Assembly (NCBI GenBank): GCA_963713815.1
Contig: CAVQNH010000033.1
Span: 28,402-92,401 of the forward strand
DNA length: 64,000 nt
Reading direction: 5' to 3'
Origin: RYN-230 sp963713815
GTDB taxonomy: Bacteria > Actinomycetota > Actinomycetes > Streptosporangiales > Streptosporangiaceae
Shown: positions 17,198 through 24,562 of the stretch, piece by piece
Layout of the letters: every line of letters begins with the position of its first letter
How positions within the stretch are numbered: position 1 is the first letter of the stretch
Translations under genes and position numbers: made by a program
The notes under the pieces: generated by a model
What the model saw: the letters and a program-made list of their open reading frames with translations, nothing else
Databases searched by the model: none
What the model was told of the DNA's origin: nothing

Positions 17198-17222
17198 GGG
17201 AACGACGCTTTGCGACCACGAT
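17198..17222 (+). promoter_or_regulatory. Candidate ECF-type promoter before the thaumatin-like gene
   Basis: GGGAAC (17198-17203) matches the GGAAC -35 core of many ECF sigma factors. CGAT (17219-17222) lies 15 nt downstream as a possible -10. It sits about 225 bp before the thaumatin-like ATG in the 590-bp divergent region. Short motif, so chance is possible. No comparable site was found facing the sigma gene. Confidence 0.3.
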
Positions 17223-17446
17223 CGGCCGGCAGCGGGAGCGCTGGTCGGAGGGCGGTCGCGGGCTGGCGGGCGGAGGTCCGGCGAGGCACGGCAGGCCGGG
17301 CGGCGGCCCCCGCGCCGGGATGCAGCGACGCGATCGCGGCCCGGGGACGGGTTTTCGTTATCTGCACCGCGGCGGGAGCGTCTCCCAGGGCAGGGCGCAC
17401 CGCGGACGCGCGCCCCAGCACATCCTGCGCAAGGAGGACGGGCCCC

Positions 17447-18496
17447 ATGATCGCTGGCCGGAAGAACAGGCGCGCGCTGCGGATCGCCGCGCTGGTGGCG
17501 GCCGCCGGCCCGGTCGTGGCGCTGGTCACAGCCTGCTCGGCCCCGGGCGGGACGGCCGGCGCCAGGGATGCCGCGCCAGGGCACGCTGCGGCCCGGACGG
17601 CTACCAGCGCCGGGGCCGGCGCCGGCCAGGCCCCGGCGGCGGACGTGCGGGCCGCGGTGAGCGCGGTGACCGCGACGCCGTCCGCCCGCTCCACCGCACG
17701 GTCCGCCGCCCGCGCGGCGGCCACGCCCGCAAAGGCACCCGACTCCCCGGCCGCCGCCTCCCCCTCCGGCGCGCCCGCCCGCGCCGCCGTGGCGGCCGGG
17801 GCCCACCGGGTGACGTTCGTCAACCGGGTCACCCAGACCATCTGGGTAGCGGCCGCGCAGAATCCGGCGCACCCGCTGGCCCGGACCGGCTGGACGCTGA
17901 AGCCCGGGCGCAGCCTGACCATCATCGTGCCGGAGCACTGGAACGGGCGGTTCTGGGGCCGGACGGGCTGCGTCTTCCGTGACGGCCGCGGCCACTGCCA
18001 GTCCGGCGACTGCGGCGGCCGGTACCAGTGCACCGGCAACGGTGCCATCCCGGCCACGCTGGCCGAGTACGACATGAACGCCTGGGACGGGCTGGACTTC
18101 TACGACGTCAGCATGGTGGACGGCTCGAACCTGCCGATGTTCATCAACGTCACGCACGGCACCGCGGCCAACCGGGTCAGCCGGAAGGGCTGCGTGCCGG
18201 CGGGCTGCACCACGCCGGTGAACTGCCCGGGCGTGCTCCGGGTAAAGGCGGCCGGGTCGGTGGTCGGCTGCGAGTCCGCGTGCGCACGGTTCGGCACCGA
18301 CCAGTACTGCTGCCGCGCCCAGTGGGCCCCGCGGGCGGCATGCAATCCGGCCCAGTGGCCGGTGGACTACGCCGCGGTGTTCAAGAAGGCCGAGCCGTAC
18401 GCCTACTCGTACGCGGACGACGACGCGACCAGCACGTACGTCTGCAAGGGCCGGTGTGATTACCGGATCACGTTCGGCCTCACGCCTACCGGATAG
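17447..18496 (+). CDS. Thaumatin-like secreted lipoprotein
   Basis: 349 residues; the ATG at 17447 follows AAGGAGG. A basic N-region (GRKNRR) and a hydrophobic stretch end in lipobox LVTAC (Cys30), predicting a lipoprotein. An Ala/Pro/Ser-rich linker (about 31-120) leads to a thaumatin-like domain: VTFVNRVTQTIWVAA, FWGRTGCVF, CQSGDCGGRYQCTGNG, TLAEYDMNAWDGLDFYDVSMVDGSNLPMFI and many paired cysteines through YVCKGRCDYRITF. Thaumatin-like proteins of plants, fungi and bacteria include beta-1,3-glucan binders and endo-glucanases with antifungal action. It is divergent from the sigma-GH128 gene, which suggests co-regulation. Longer upstream frames lack a signal peptide and were rejected. Confidence 0.85.
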   Translation: MIAGRKNRRALRIAALVAAAGPVVALVTACSAPGGTAGARDAAPGHAAARTATSAGAGAGQAPAADVRAAVSAVTATPSARSTARSAARAAATPAKAPDSPAAASPSGAPARAAVAAGAHRVTFVNRVTQTIWVAAAQNPAHPLARTGWTLKPGRSLTIIVPEHWNGRFWGRTGCVFRDGRGHCQSGDCGGRYQCTGNGAIPATLAEYDMNAWDGLDFYDVSMVDGSNLPMFINVTHGTAANRVSRKGCVPAGCTTPVNCPGVLRVKAAGSVVGCESACARFGTDQYCCRAQWAPRAACNPAQWPVDYAAVFKKAEPYAYSYADDDATSTYVCKGRCDYRITFGLTPTG

Positions 18497-18515
18497 CCGG
18501 CCGGCTGAAGCCCCG

Positions 18516-18718
18516 TCAGACCTGATGGCGTGGCGGAGCGACCAGCCGAGCGCGGCGATCACGCCAGCGGGCAGCAGCCACCAGGCGTCCACGCCGGCCC
18601 CGTGCACCAGCAACGCGGTCAGGGCCAGCGCGAGGACGACGACCGCGGCGCCGCGCCAGTCGTCGCCGATGACGAAGTCGTACCAGAACGCGCCGAACGA
18701 GCGGAGCCAGCGGCTCAT
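18516..18718 (-). CDS. Small membrane protein downstream of the FTR1-like gene
   Basis: MSRWLRSFGAFWYDFVIGDD is followed by two membrane helices (AAVVVLALALTALLVHGA and AWWLLPAGVIAALGWSL). The ATG overlaps the stop of 18715-19497 (ATGA), so they are coupled. In its own frame the ORF stays open far into the antisense of the thaumatin gene, which is not credible; a neighbouring frame stops at 18516 after about 67 residues. I give that end, but the C-terminus is uncertain and may hide a one-base error. I know no function; similar short proteins accompany COG4280-type genes in actinomycetes. Confidence 0.5.
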
Positions 18719-19497
18719 CGGGGGGCCTCCTCATGAGTGACCGGGACGGCGGCGGCCGGGACCTGGGTGGCGGCCCGGACCCGGCGCAGCAGGGTGGTGT
18801 AGCCGAGGCAGACGAGCACGAAGACCGGGATGAGGACCAGCAGGGCCGCGTCATTGCCCGGCCAGTGCACCCCGGCGCCCTCCGCCCCCCAGAAGGTGCC
18901 GAACGAGGTGAGCATGATGCCGACCCCGAACTTCATCGTGTTCTCCGGGACGCGGGCCAGCGGTGCCCGGGCCGCCACCCCGACCGCGGCGACCACCAGC
19001 ACGGCCGCGGCCGCGCCCAGCGCGGCCAGGCCCACGTTCCCCTGGTTCTCACCGAAGGTGATCACGATGAATACGACCTCCAGGCCCTCGAGCAGCACTC
19101 CCTTGAACGACAGGGTGAACGCGTACCAGTCGCGGACGCCGTACCGGCCGCCGGCGGACGCCGCCCGGGCCGCCGCGACCTGCCGCTCGTAGATGCCGGC
19201 CTCGTCGTGCAAGCCCTTGTACCCGGAGGCGCGCAGGATGGCCTTGCGCAGCCACATCAGCCCGAACACGGCCAGCAGGCCGCCCACCACCAGCCGGAGC
19301 ACCCCCAGCGGGAACAGGGTCAGGGCGGGGCCGAGCGCGGCGACGACCGCCGCCAGGACGACCAGGGCCGCGGCCATGCCCTGGAAGGTGGAGCGCCAGT
19401 CCCGGGTCAGCCCCGCCGCGAGCACGATGGTGAGCGCCTCCACCGCCTCGACGGCGCACGCCACGAAGACGGTGAGGACCAGGGCAGCGGCATTCAC
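18715..19497 (-). CDS. FTR1-like (COG4280-type) integral membrane protein
   Basis: 260 residues, about seven membrane helices. Two acidic motifs are placed like the REGLE repeats of iron permease FTR1: EAVEALTIVLAAGL (Glu17/Glu20) and LEGLEVVFIVITFGE (Glu137/Glu140), each at the head of a helix. A cytosolic loop of about 40 residues (GLHDEAGIYERQVAAARAA) separates the halves. The family is poorly characterised; cation transport is inferred from the motifs only. It is divergent from the ChrB-like gene across a tandem-repeat promoter region. Confidence 0.7.
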   Translation of the reverse strand: MNAAALVLTVFVACAVEAVEALTIVLAAGLTRDWRSTFQGMAAALVVLAAVVAALGPALTLFPLGVLRLVVGGLLAVFGLMWLRKAILRASGYKGLHDEAGIYERQVAAARAASAGGRYGVRDWYAFTLSFKGVLLEGLEVVFIVITFGENQGNVGLAALGAAAAVLVVAAVGVAARAPLARVPENTMKFGVGIMLTSFGTFWGAEGAGVHWPGNDAALLVLIPVFVLVCLGYTTLLRRVRAATQVPAAAVPVTHEEAPR

Positions 19498-19535
19498 GGA
19501 ACCTCCAGTGTCGCCGCCAGGAGCGGCGCAGGTTG

Positions 19536-19610
19536 ATCAGGCCCGGAGTTATCAGGCCCAGAGTCATCAGGCACGTGGTCATCAGGCCCAGAGTCATCAG
19601 GCACGGGGTA
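19536..19610. repeat. Five tandem 15-bp repeats in a divergent promoter region
   Basis: Units begin ATCAGG at 19536, 19551, 19566, 19581 and 19596, with the form ATCAGGC(C/A)C(G/A)(G/T)(A/G)GT(T/C/A). They fill almost all of the 140 bp between the FTR1-like start (19497) and the ChrB-like start (19638). Fifteen-base phasing is about 1.5 helical turns. They may be an iterated binding site or a slippage-prone array. Confidence 0.75.
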
Positions 19611-19637
19611 ATCGCTGATCTCTGCGAGAATGAGGGC

Positions 19638-20192
19638 ATGGCTGACGCCGACCGCGCGCCCGACGAGGGGTGGCTGGTCCTCATCTACCGGGTGCCATCC
19701 GAACCCAGCCGCCTGCGGTCGGCGGTCTGGCGGCGGCTCAAGAGCCTGGGCGCCATCTACCTGCAGAACTCCGCGGCCGCGCTGCCGGCCAGCGTCGGCA
19801 ACGAGCGGGCCATGCGCAAGCTGCGCAGCCAGATCCTCGATATGGAAGGGACGGCGGCGCTGCTGTCCTGCCGGGTGCTGGCGGGCGAGCAGGAGGTGCG
19901 CGCGTCGTTCCAGGCGGCGCGGAACGACGAGTACGAGGAGATCGTCGACCGCTGCGAGGACTTCCTGGGCCAGGTGAAGAAGGAGTACGTGGCCAACCAC
20001 TTCACCTACGCCGAACTCGAGGAGAACGAGGTCAACCTGGTCAAGCTGCGCACCTGGTTCGCGCGGGTGCGCGCCCGGGACGCGTTCGGCGCGAGCGGCC
20101 GCCCCGAGGCGGAGAAGGCGCTGGAGACCTGCCAGCAGTCGCTCGACGACTACGCGGCGCGGGTGTACGCCGAGGAAGAAGACGGCCACTGA
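19638..20192 (+). CDS. ChrB N-terminal-domain protein
   Basis: 184 residues: WLVLIYRVPSEPSRLRSAVWRRLKSLGAIYLQNS at the start is the ChrB N-terminal signature (chromate-resistance regulator family), followed by an acidic, helical body (DEYEEIVDRCEDFLGQVKKEYVANHFTYAELEENEVNLVKL). The C-terminal ChrB domain is absent, so this is the short form. ChrB proteins regulate chromate resistance in proteobacteria; in actinomycetes the short form stands alone and its role is unclear. The ATG at 19638 (after GAGAATGAGGGC) was chosen because the longer frame reads through the repeats. Confidence 0.8.
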   Translation: MADADRAPDEGWLVLIYRVPSEPSRLRSAVWRRLKSLGAIYLQNSAAALPASVGNERAMRKLRSQILDMEGTAALLSCRVLAGEQEVRASFQAARNDEYEEIVDRCEDFLGQVKKEYVANHFTYAELEENEVNLVKLRTWFARVRARDAFGASGRPEAEKALETCQQSLDDYAARVYAEEEDGH

Positions 20193-20206
20193 CCGCCCAG
20201 GGCGGT
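20192..20206 (+). terminator. Hairpin after the ChrB-like gene
   Basis: ACCGCCC-A-GGGCGGT is a 7-bp perfect inverted repeat starting at the last base of the stop codon. No T-run. The following stretch to 20449 is relatively AT-rich (around 20320-20440) and holds the promoter of the ABC-type remnant; I see nothing else there. Confidence 0.5.
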
Positions 20207-20449
20207 ACCTGCTGGCCACTTTCCACCTCCTGTCGCACCGGCGCGGGCGCCGGGCCGCCGGGTGAGACCGCGGCTACCCACCCGGCCCTCTTGCATACCT
20301 GCCGGCCCCACCCCGGTTCAACCCAACTAGCTTAACCTTTGTCAGATCTTAGAAGTGACAGCTGTTAGATCCGTCATGTCCTGCACGCTTAACTCGCAGG
20401 CCACCAGCCAGACATTTTCCGTACGAACAGCTAATGCATTCTGCGGCTC

Positions 20450-21369
20450 ATGAACCGCACCTCACGACGTAGCAAGCTGCTCCTGATCACCGGATTCCTC
20501 ACCGCCGGGGCTGTCGCCCTGGCCGGCTGCTCCGCGCTGCGCCGGCGCAAGCTGCCGCGGGCCCATGCGCAGGAACGGTCGGCCGCGATGCTGGACCGGG
20601 TAGGCCTGGGTGCCCTCGGCCAGCGGTACCCGAACGAGCTGTCCGGCGGGGAGCAGCAGCGGGTGGCGCTGGCCCGCGCCCTGGTCGCCGACACGGGCCT
20701 GATCCTGTGCGACGAGCCCCTGTCCAACCTCGACGCGGACCTGCGGGAGCGGATGCGGCTGGAGATCTCCGCGCTGGTCCGCGAGGCCGGGGCCACCACG
20801 GTCTACATCACCCACGATCAGGCCGAGGCGTTCGCCCTGGCCGACCGGGTCGGCGTCCTCGAGCGGGGCCGGCTGGTCCAGCAGGGCACCCCGGAGGAGA
20901 TCTACACCCAGCCCGCCACGCCGTTCGTGGCCCGTTTCACCGGCCTGTCCGGCGAGCTGCCGGTCCACGTTCTCGGCCGGGCGGCCGACGGCAGCATGGA
21001 CGTGGAGCTGGCCGGGGCCGCCCAGGCCCGGCCGTTCCAGGCCCGGGGCCGGGCCTGCCCATCGGCGAGGCCGCCGCGCTGCTGATGATCCGGCCGACCG
21101 GGGTCCAGCTATGCCCCAGCGGCACCGGCGAGCACCACGTCACCGGCACCGTCGCGGACGTCGCATTCCGCGGCCGCGGCTACGAGCACGCCATCGACAT
21201 TCCCGGGCACGCCCGCCTGACCAGCGTCTTCTCGGACACGCGGGCGGAACGCGGCGAACTCGTCGGGCTGCGCCTGGATCCGCGCGGCTGCCATCTGTTC
21301 AGCGCCCGGCCCGGGGCGCCGGCCGTGCCCGCCCCGGCCAGCCGCACGCCCGCGCCGGCCGAGCCGTGA
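20450..21369 (+). pseudogene. Collapsed iron-type ABC transporter: lipoprotein signal peptide fused to the ATPase C-terminal part
   Basis: The ORF starts with a classic lipoprotein signal (RRSKLLLITGFLTAGAVALAGC, lipobox LAGC). Within ten residues it passes into the middle of an ABC ATPase: helical-domain AMLDRVGLGALGQRYPNELS, signature LSGGEQQRVALARAL, Walker B LILCDEPLSNLDA, the H-loop YITHDQAEAFALADR and a TOBE-like tail. Walker A and the Q-loop are missing, as are any permease genes. A second break near 21050 shifts the frame into LPIGEAAALLMIRPTGVQL. The parsimonious reading is an in-frame deletion across a Fbp/ThiP-type operon, joining the binding-protein start to the ATPase end. It cannot hydrolyse ATP as it stands. 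Confidence 0.75.
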
Positions 21370-21470
21370 ACGGCGCCGCCGCCGCCCCCGCCACGGCCGT
21401 CCCCCGGGCGGCACCGGCCCCCGGGCCGCCCACCCTGCGCGACGCGTGATCGTCCTGCCCGGGCAGGGGC

Positions 21471-21476
21471 TAGCAT
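21471..21476 (+). promoter_or_regulatory. -10 box for leaderless pepA
   Basis: TAGCAT ends seven bases before the GTG start at 21484; the transcript probably begins at the start codon. No ribosome site is visible. Confidence 0.45.
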
Positions 21477-21483
21477 CAGAGCC

Positions 21484-22998
21484 GTGACCACGACGCTCAC
21501 CCTCTCTACCAGCGCGCCCAGCGCGATCGACGCGGACGCTGTCGTCATCGGAGTGATCAAGGGCGAGGACGGACCTGTCCTGGCCCCTGGCGCCGCCGAT
21601 CTCGACCAGGCGCTCAACGGCAGCCTGGCCGCCACCCTCGCCACCCTCGGCGCCACCGGCCAGGCCGAAGAGGTCACCCGGCTGCCGGGCGGCGGGGCGG
21701 TCACCGCGCCGCTGATCGCCGCGGTCGGGCTGGGCCCGGACGCCGCCCCCGACCCCGAGACGCTGCGCCGCGCGGCTGGCGCGGCCGTCAGGACGCTCAC
21801 CGGCGCCGGCCGCGCCGCGGCCAACGGCCACCGCACCGACCTGAGGATCGCGCTCGCCCTGCCCGCCGCTGACCCGGCGGCGGCCGAGGCGGTCGCGGTC
21901 GGCGCGCTCCTGGGCGGCTACGCGTTCACGCGGTACCGGCAGGACGGCCGCCGGCCCGCGGCGATCACCGTGCTGACCTCAGCGGACGATGCGGACGGCA
22001 CCCGCCGCCGCGCCCAGGCGCTCGCCGACGCGGTGTCGCTCGCCCGCGACCTGGTCAACACCGCACCGTCGGACCTGTTCCCCGAGACGCTGGCGGATGA
22101 GGCGGCCCGGGTGGCCGCCGCCACCGGGATGCACGCCGAGGTGCTGGACGAGAAGGCGCTCGAGCGCGGCGGCTACGGCGGGATCGTGGGCGTCGGCCAG
22201 GGCTCGGTGCACCCGCCGCGGCTGGTCCGGATGGAGTACGCGCCGGCGCAGGCGGACACGACGGTGGTGTTCGTCGGCAAGGGCATCACGTTCGACTCCG
22301 GCGGGCTCTCGCTGAAGCCGCCGAAGTCCATGGAGACCATGAAGTCGGACATGGGCGGTGCGGCGGCGATCATCGGCGCGATGCAGGCCATCGCCACGCT
22401 CAGCCCGGCGGTCCGGGTCATCGGGTACCTGGCGATCGCGGAGAACATGCCGAGCGGGACCGCGCAGCGTCCCTCCGACGTGCTCACCATCTACGGCGGC
22501 AAGACCGTCGAGGTGCTCAACACCGACGCCGAGGGCCGGCTGGTGCTGGCCGACGCGCTGGCCCGGTCGGCCGAGGACTCCCCCGACGTGGTGGTGGACG
22601 TGGCCACGCTGACCGGGGCCCAGGTCGTGGCGCTCGGCACCCGGATCTCGGCGGTGATGGCCAACGACGACGCGCTGCGCGACGCGGTGGTGGCTTCGGC
22701 GGACCAGGCCGGCGAGGCCATGTGGCCCATGCCGCTGCCTGCCGAGCTGCGCAAGGGACTGGACTCGGCCGTCGCCGACCTGGCCAACGTGTCCGGGGAC
22801 CGCAGCGGCGGGATGCTCGTCGCCGGGCTGTTCCTGCGCGAATTCGTGCCGGCCGGGGTGCGCTGGGCCCACCTGGACATTGCTGGCCCATCGTTCAATG
22901 ATGGCCAGCCGCACGGGTATACCCCGAAGGGCGGGACCGGCGCGGCGACCCGGGCTCTCGTGCAGATAGCGCTGGACGCCGCGGAGGGAAGGCTCTAG
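21484..22998 (+). CDS. pepA: Leucyl aminopeptidase (M17)
   Basis: 504 residues, full length for M17. The C-terminal catalytic domain shows VGKGITFDSGGLSLKP, SMETMKSDMGGAAA, IAENMPSG and the family signature NTDAEGRLVLADAL, giving two metal ions and the catalytic Lys/Arg. It removes N-terminal residues from peptides in the cytosol as a hexamer. GTG start at 21484 with a -10 box seven bases upstream. It leads the pepA-lpd-sucB block, an arrangement found in actinomycete chromosomes. Confidence 0.95.
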   Translation: MTTTLTLSTSAPSAIDADAVVIGVIKGEDGPVLAPGAADLDQALNGSLAATLATLGATGQAEEVTRLPGGGAVTAPLIAAVGLGPDAAPDPETLRRAAGAAVRTLTGAGRAAANGHRTDLRIALALPAADPAAAEAVAVGALLGGYAFTRYRQDGRRPAAITVLTSADDADGTRRRAQALADAVSLARDLVNTAPSDLFPETLADEAARVAAATGMHAEVLDEKALERGGYGGIVGVGQGSVHPPRLVRMEYAPAQADTTVVFVGKGITFDSGGLSLKPPKSMETMKSDMGGAAAIIGAMQAIATLSPAVRVIGYLAIAENMPSGTAQRPSDVLTIYGGKTVEVLNTDAEGRLVLADALARSAEDSPDVVVDVATLTGAQVVALGTRISAVMANDDALRDAVVASADQAGEAMWPMPLPAELRKGLDSAVADLANVSGDRSGGMLVAGLFLREFVPAGVRWAHLDIAGPSFNDGQPHGYTPKGGTGAATRALVQIALDAAEGRL

Positions 22999-23055
22999 CC
23001 GGGCCTGGATGTTAATGACGGTCGGGGACAACTGATCGGAGCAAGGAGCACTTCT

Positions 23056-24456
23056 GTGGCGGACAGCACCAGTTCCTACGACATCGTCATCCTGGGTGGC
23101 GGCAGCGGCGGGTACGCCTGCGCGCTGCGCGCCGCCGAACTCGGCAAGCGCGTGGCGCTCATCGAGAAGGACAAGGTCGGGGGGACCTGCCTGCATCGCG
23201 GCTGCATTCCCACCAAGGCGCTGCTGCACGCGGCGGAAGTCGCCGACCAGGCCCGGGAGGGCGAGGCGTTCGGGGTCCGGTCCACCTTCGAGGGGATCGA
23301 CATGCCCGGCGTGCACGCCTACAAGGACAAGGTCGTGGACCGGCTCTGGAAGGGACTGCAGAGCACGCTGGCCAGCCGGAAGATCGAGATGGTCTACGGC
23401 GACGGCACGCTGGTCTCGCCGACCCAGGTCCGGGTGGGCGACACGGTCTACGAGGGCGCGCACATCGTGCTGGCCACCGGGTCCGAGGCGAAGTCCCTGC
23501 CCGGGCTGGAGATCGACGGCGAGCGGGTCATCAACAGCGATCACGCCCTGCGGCTGGACCGGGTGCCGCGGTCGGCGGTCATCCTCGGCGGCGGGGTCAT
23601 CGGGGTGGAGTTCGCCAGCGTGTGGCGCTCGTTCGGCGCTGAGGTCACCATCGTCGAGATGCTCCCGCACCTGCTGCCACCCGAAGACGAGGCCAGCTCC
23701 AAGCTGCTGGAGCGGGCGTTCCGGCGCCGCGGCATCGGCTACGAGCTCGGTACCCGCTTCGAGGGGGTCAAGGACAACGGCGGCGGCCTGACGGTCAGCC
23801 TGGACGGGGGCAAGACCCTCGACACCGAGCTGCTCCTGGTCGCGGTGGGCCGGGGGCCCGTGTCGGCGGGCCTGGGCTACGAGGCGGCGGGCGTGGCGAT
23901 GGAGCGCGGGTACGTCAAGGTCGACGAGTACTGCCGCACCAATGTGCCCACCATCTCCGCGGTCGGGGACCTGATCCCCGGCCCGCAGCTGGCCCACGTC
24001 GGGTTCGCCGAGGGCATCCTGGTCGCGGAGCGGCTGGCCGGGCTGAAGGTGACGCCGATCGACTACGACGGCGTGCCGCGGGTCACCTACAGCGACCCGG
24101 AGGTCGCCTCGGTCGGCATCACGTCGGCGATGGCCGCGGAGCGCGGCATCGAGGTCGCCGAGATCGTCTACCCGATCGGCGGCAACGGCAAGAGCGTCAT
24201 CCTGCAGACCCAGGGCGCGGCGAAGGTGATCGCGGCGGCCAGCGGCGGGCCGGACGGCACGCCCGGGCCGGTGCTGGGCATCCACCTGGTCGGCGCCCGG
24301 GTCGGCGAGCTGATCGCCGAGGGCCAGCTGATCTACAACTGGGAGGCACTGCCGTATGACGTGGCGCAGCTCATCCACCCGCACCCCACCCAGTCGGAGC
24401 TGATCGGCGAGGCGCACCTCGCGCTCGCCGGGAAGCCATTGCATATGCACGCGTAG
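23056..24456 (+). CDS. lpdA: Dihydrolipoyl dehydrogenase (E3)
   Basis: 466 residues. FAD-binding ILGGGSGGYACALRAAELG, redox disulfide GGTCLHRGC (Cys45, Cys50), NAD domain VILGGGVIGVEFASVW, FAD motif TISAVGDL and the C-terminal active-site HPHPTQSE. It reoxidises the dihydrolipoyl arm of 2-oxoacid dehydrogenase complexes. GTG start after AAGGAG. It is followed by the E2 gene, so it supplies E3 to the 2-oxoglutarate or pyruvate complex. Confidence 0.95.
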   Translation: MADSTSSYDIVILGGGSGGYACALRAAELGKRVALIEKDKVGGTCLHRGCIPTKALLHAAEVADQAREGEAFGVRSTFEGIDMPGVHAYKDKVVDRLWKGLQSTLASRKIEMVYGDGTLVSPTQVRVGDTVYEGAHIVLATGSEAKSLPGLEIDGERVINSDHALRLDRVPRSAVILGGGVIGVEFASVWRSFGAEVTIVEMLPHLLPPEDEASSKLLERAFRRRGIGYELGTRFEGVKDNGGGLTVSLDGGKTLDTELLLVAVGRGPVSAGLGYEAAGVAMERGYVKVDEYCRTNVPTISAVGDLIPGPQLAHVGFAEGILVAERLAGLKVTPIDYDGVPRVTYSDPEVASVGITSAMAAERGIEVAEIVYPIGGNGKSVILQTQGAAKVIAAASGGPDGTPGPVLGIHLVGARVGELIAEGQLIYNWEALPYDVAQLIHPHPTQSELIGEAHLALAGKPLHMHA

Positions 24457-24508
24457 CCCGGGCAGGGCCACGTGCGTACGCACGCGTAGCCCGGGCCGGG
24501 CCACGCGC
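24447..24508. repeat. Short tandem duplication covering the lpdA stop codon
   Basis: CACGCGTAGCCCGGGC-GGGCCACG occurs twice, about 33 bp apart (from about 24449 and 24482). The first copy contains the TAG stop. The duplication lengthens the lpdA-sucB spacer to 106 bp without changing either protein. Confidence 0.6.
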
Positions 24509-24562
24509 CCCCAGCACAGCCGCAACTGTGAGTGTCGAACAGCGAAGGAGTCACGGGAAGCC

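Noticed and set aside
16898..18718. 606-residue minus-strand ORF over the thaumatin-like gene
   Set aside because: Beyond its first ~70 residues it is the mirror of a clear secreted protein and shows no domain.
20320..20450. IdeR/DtxR iron box upstream of the ABC remnant
   Set aside because: AGCTTAACCT resembles half of the consensus, but the other half is missing.
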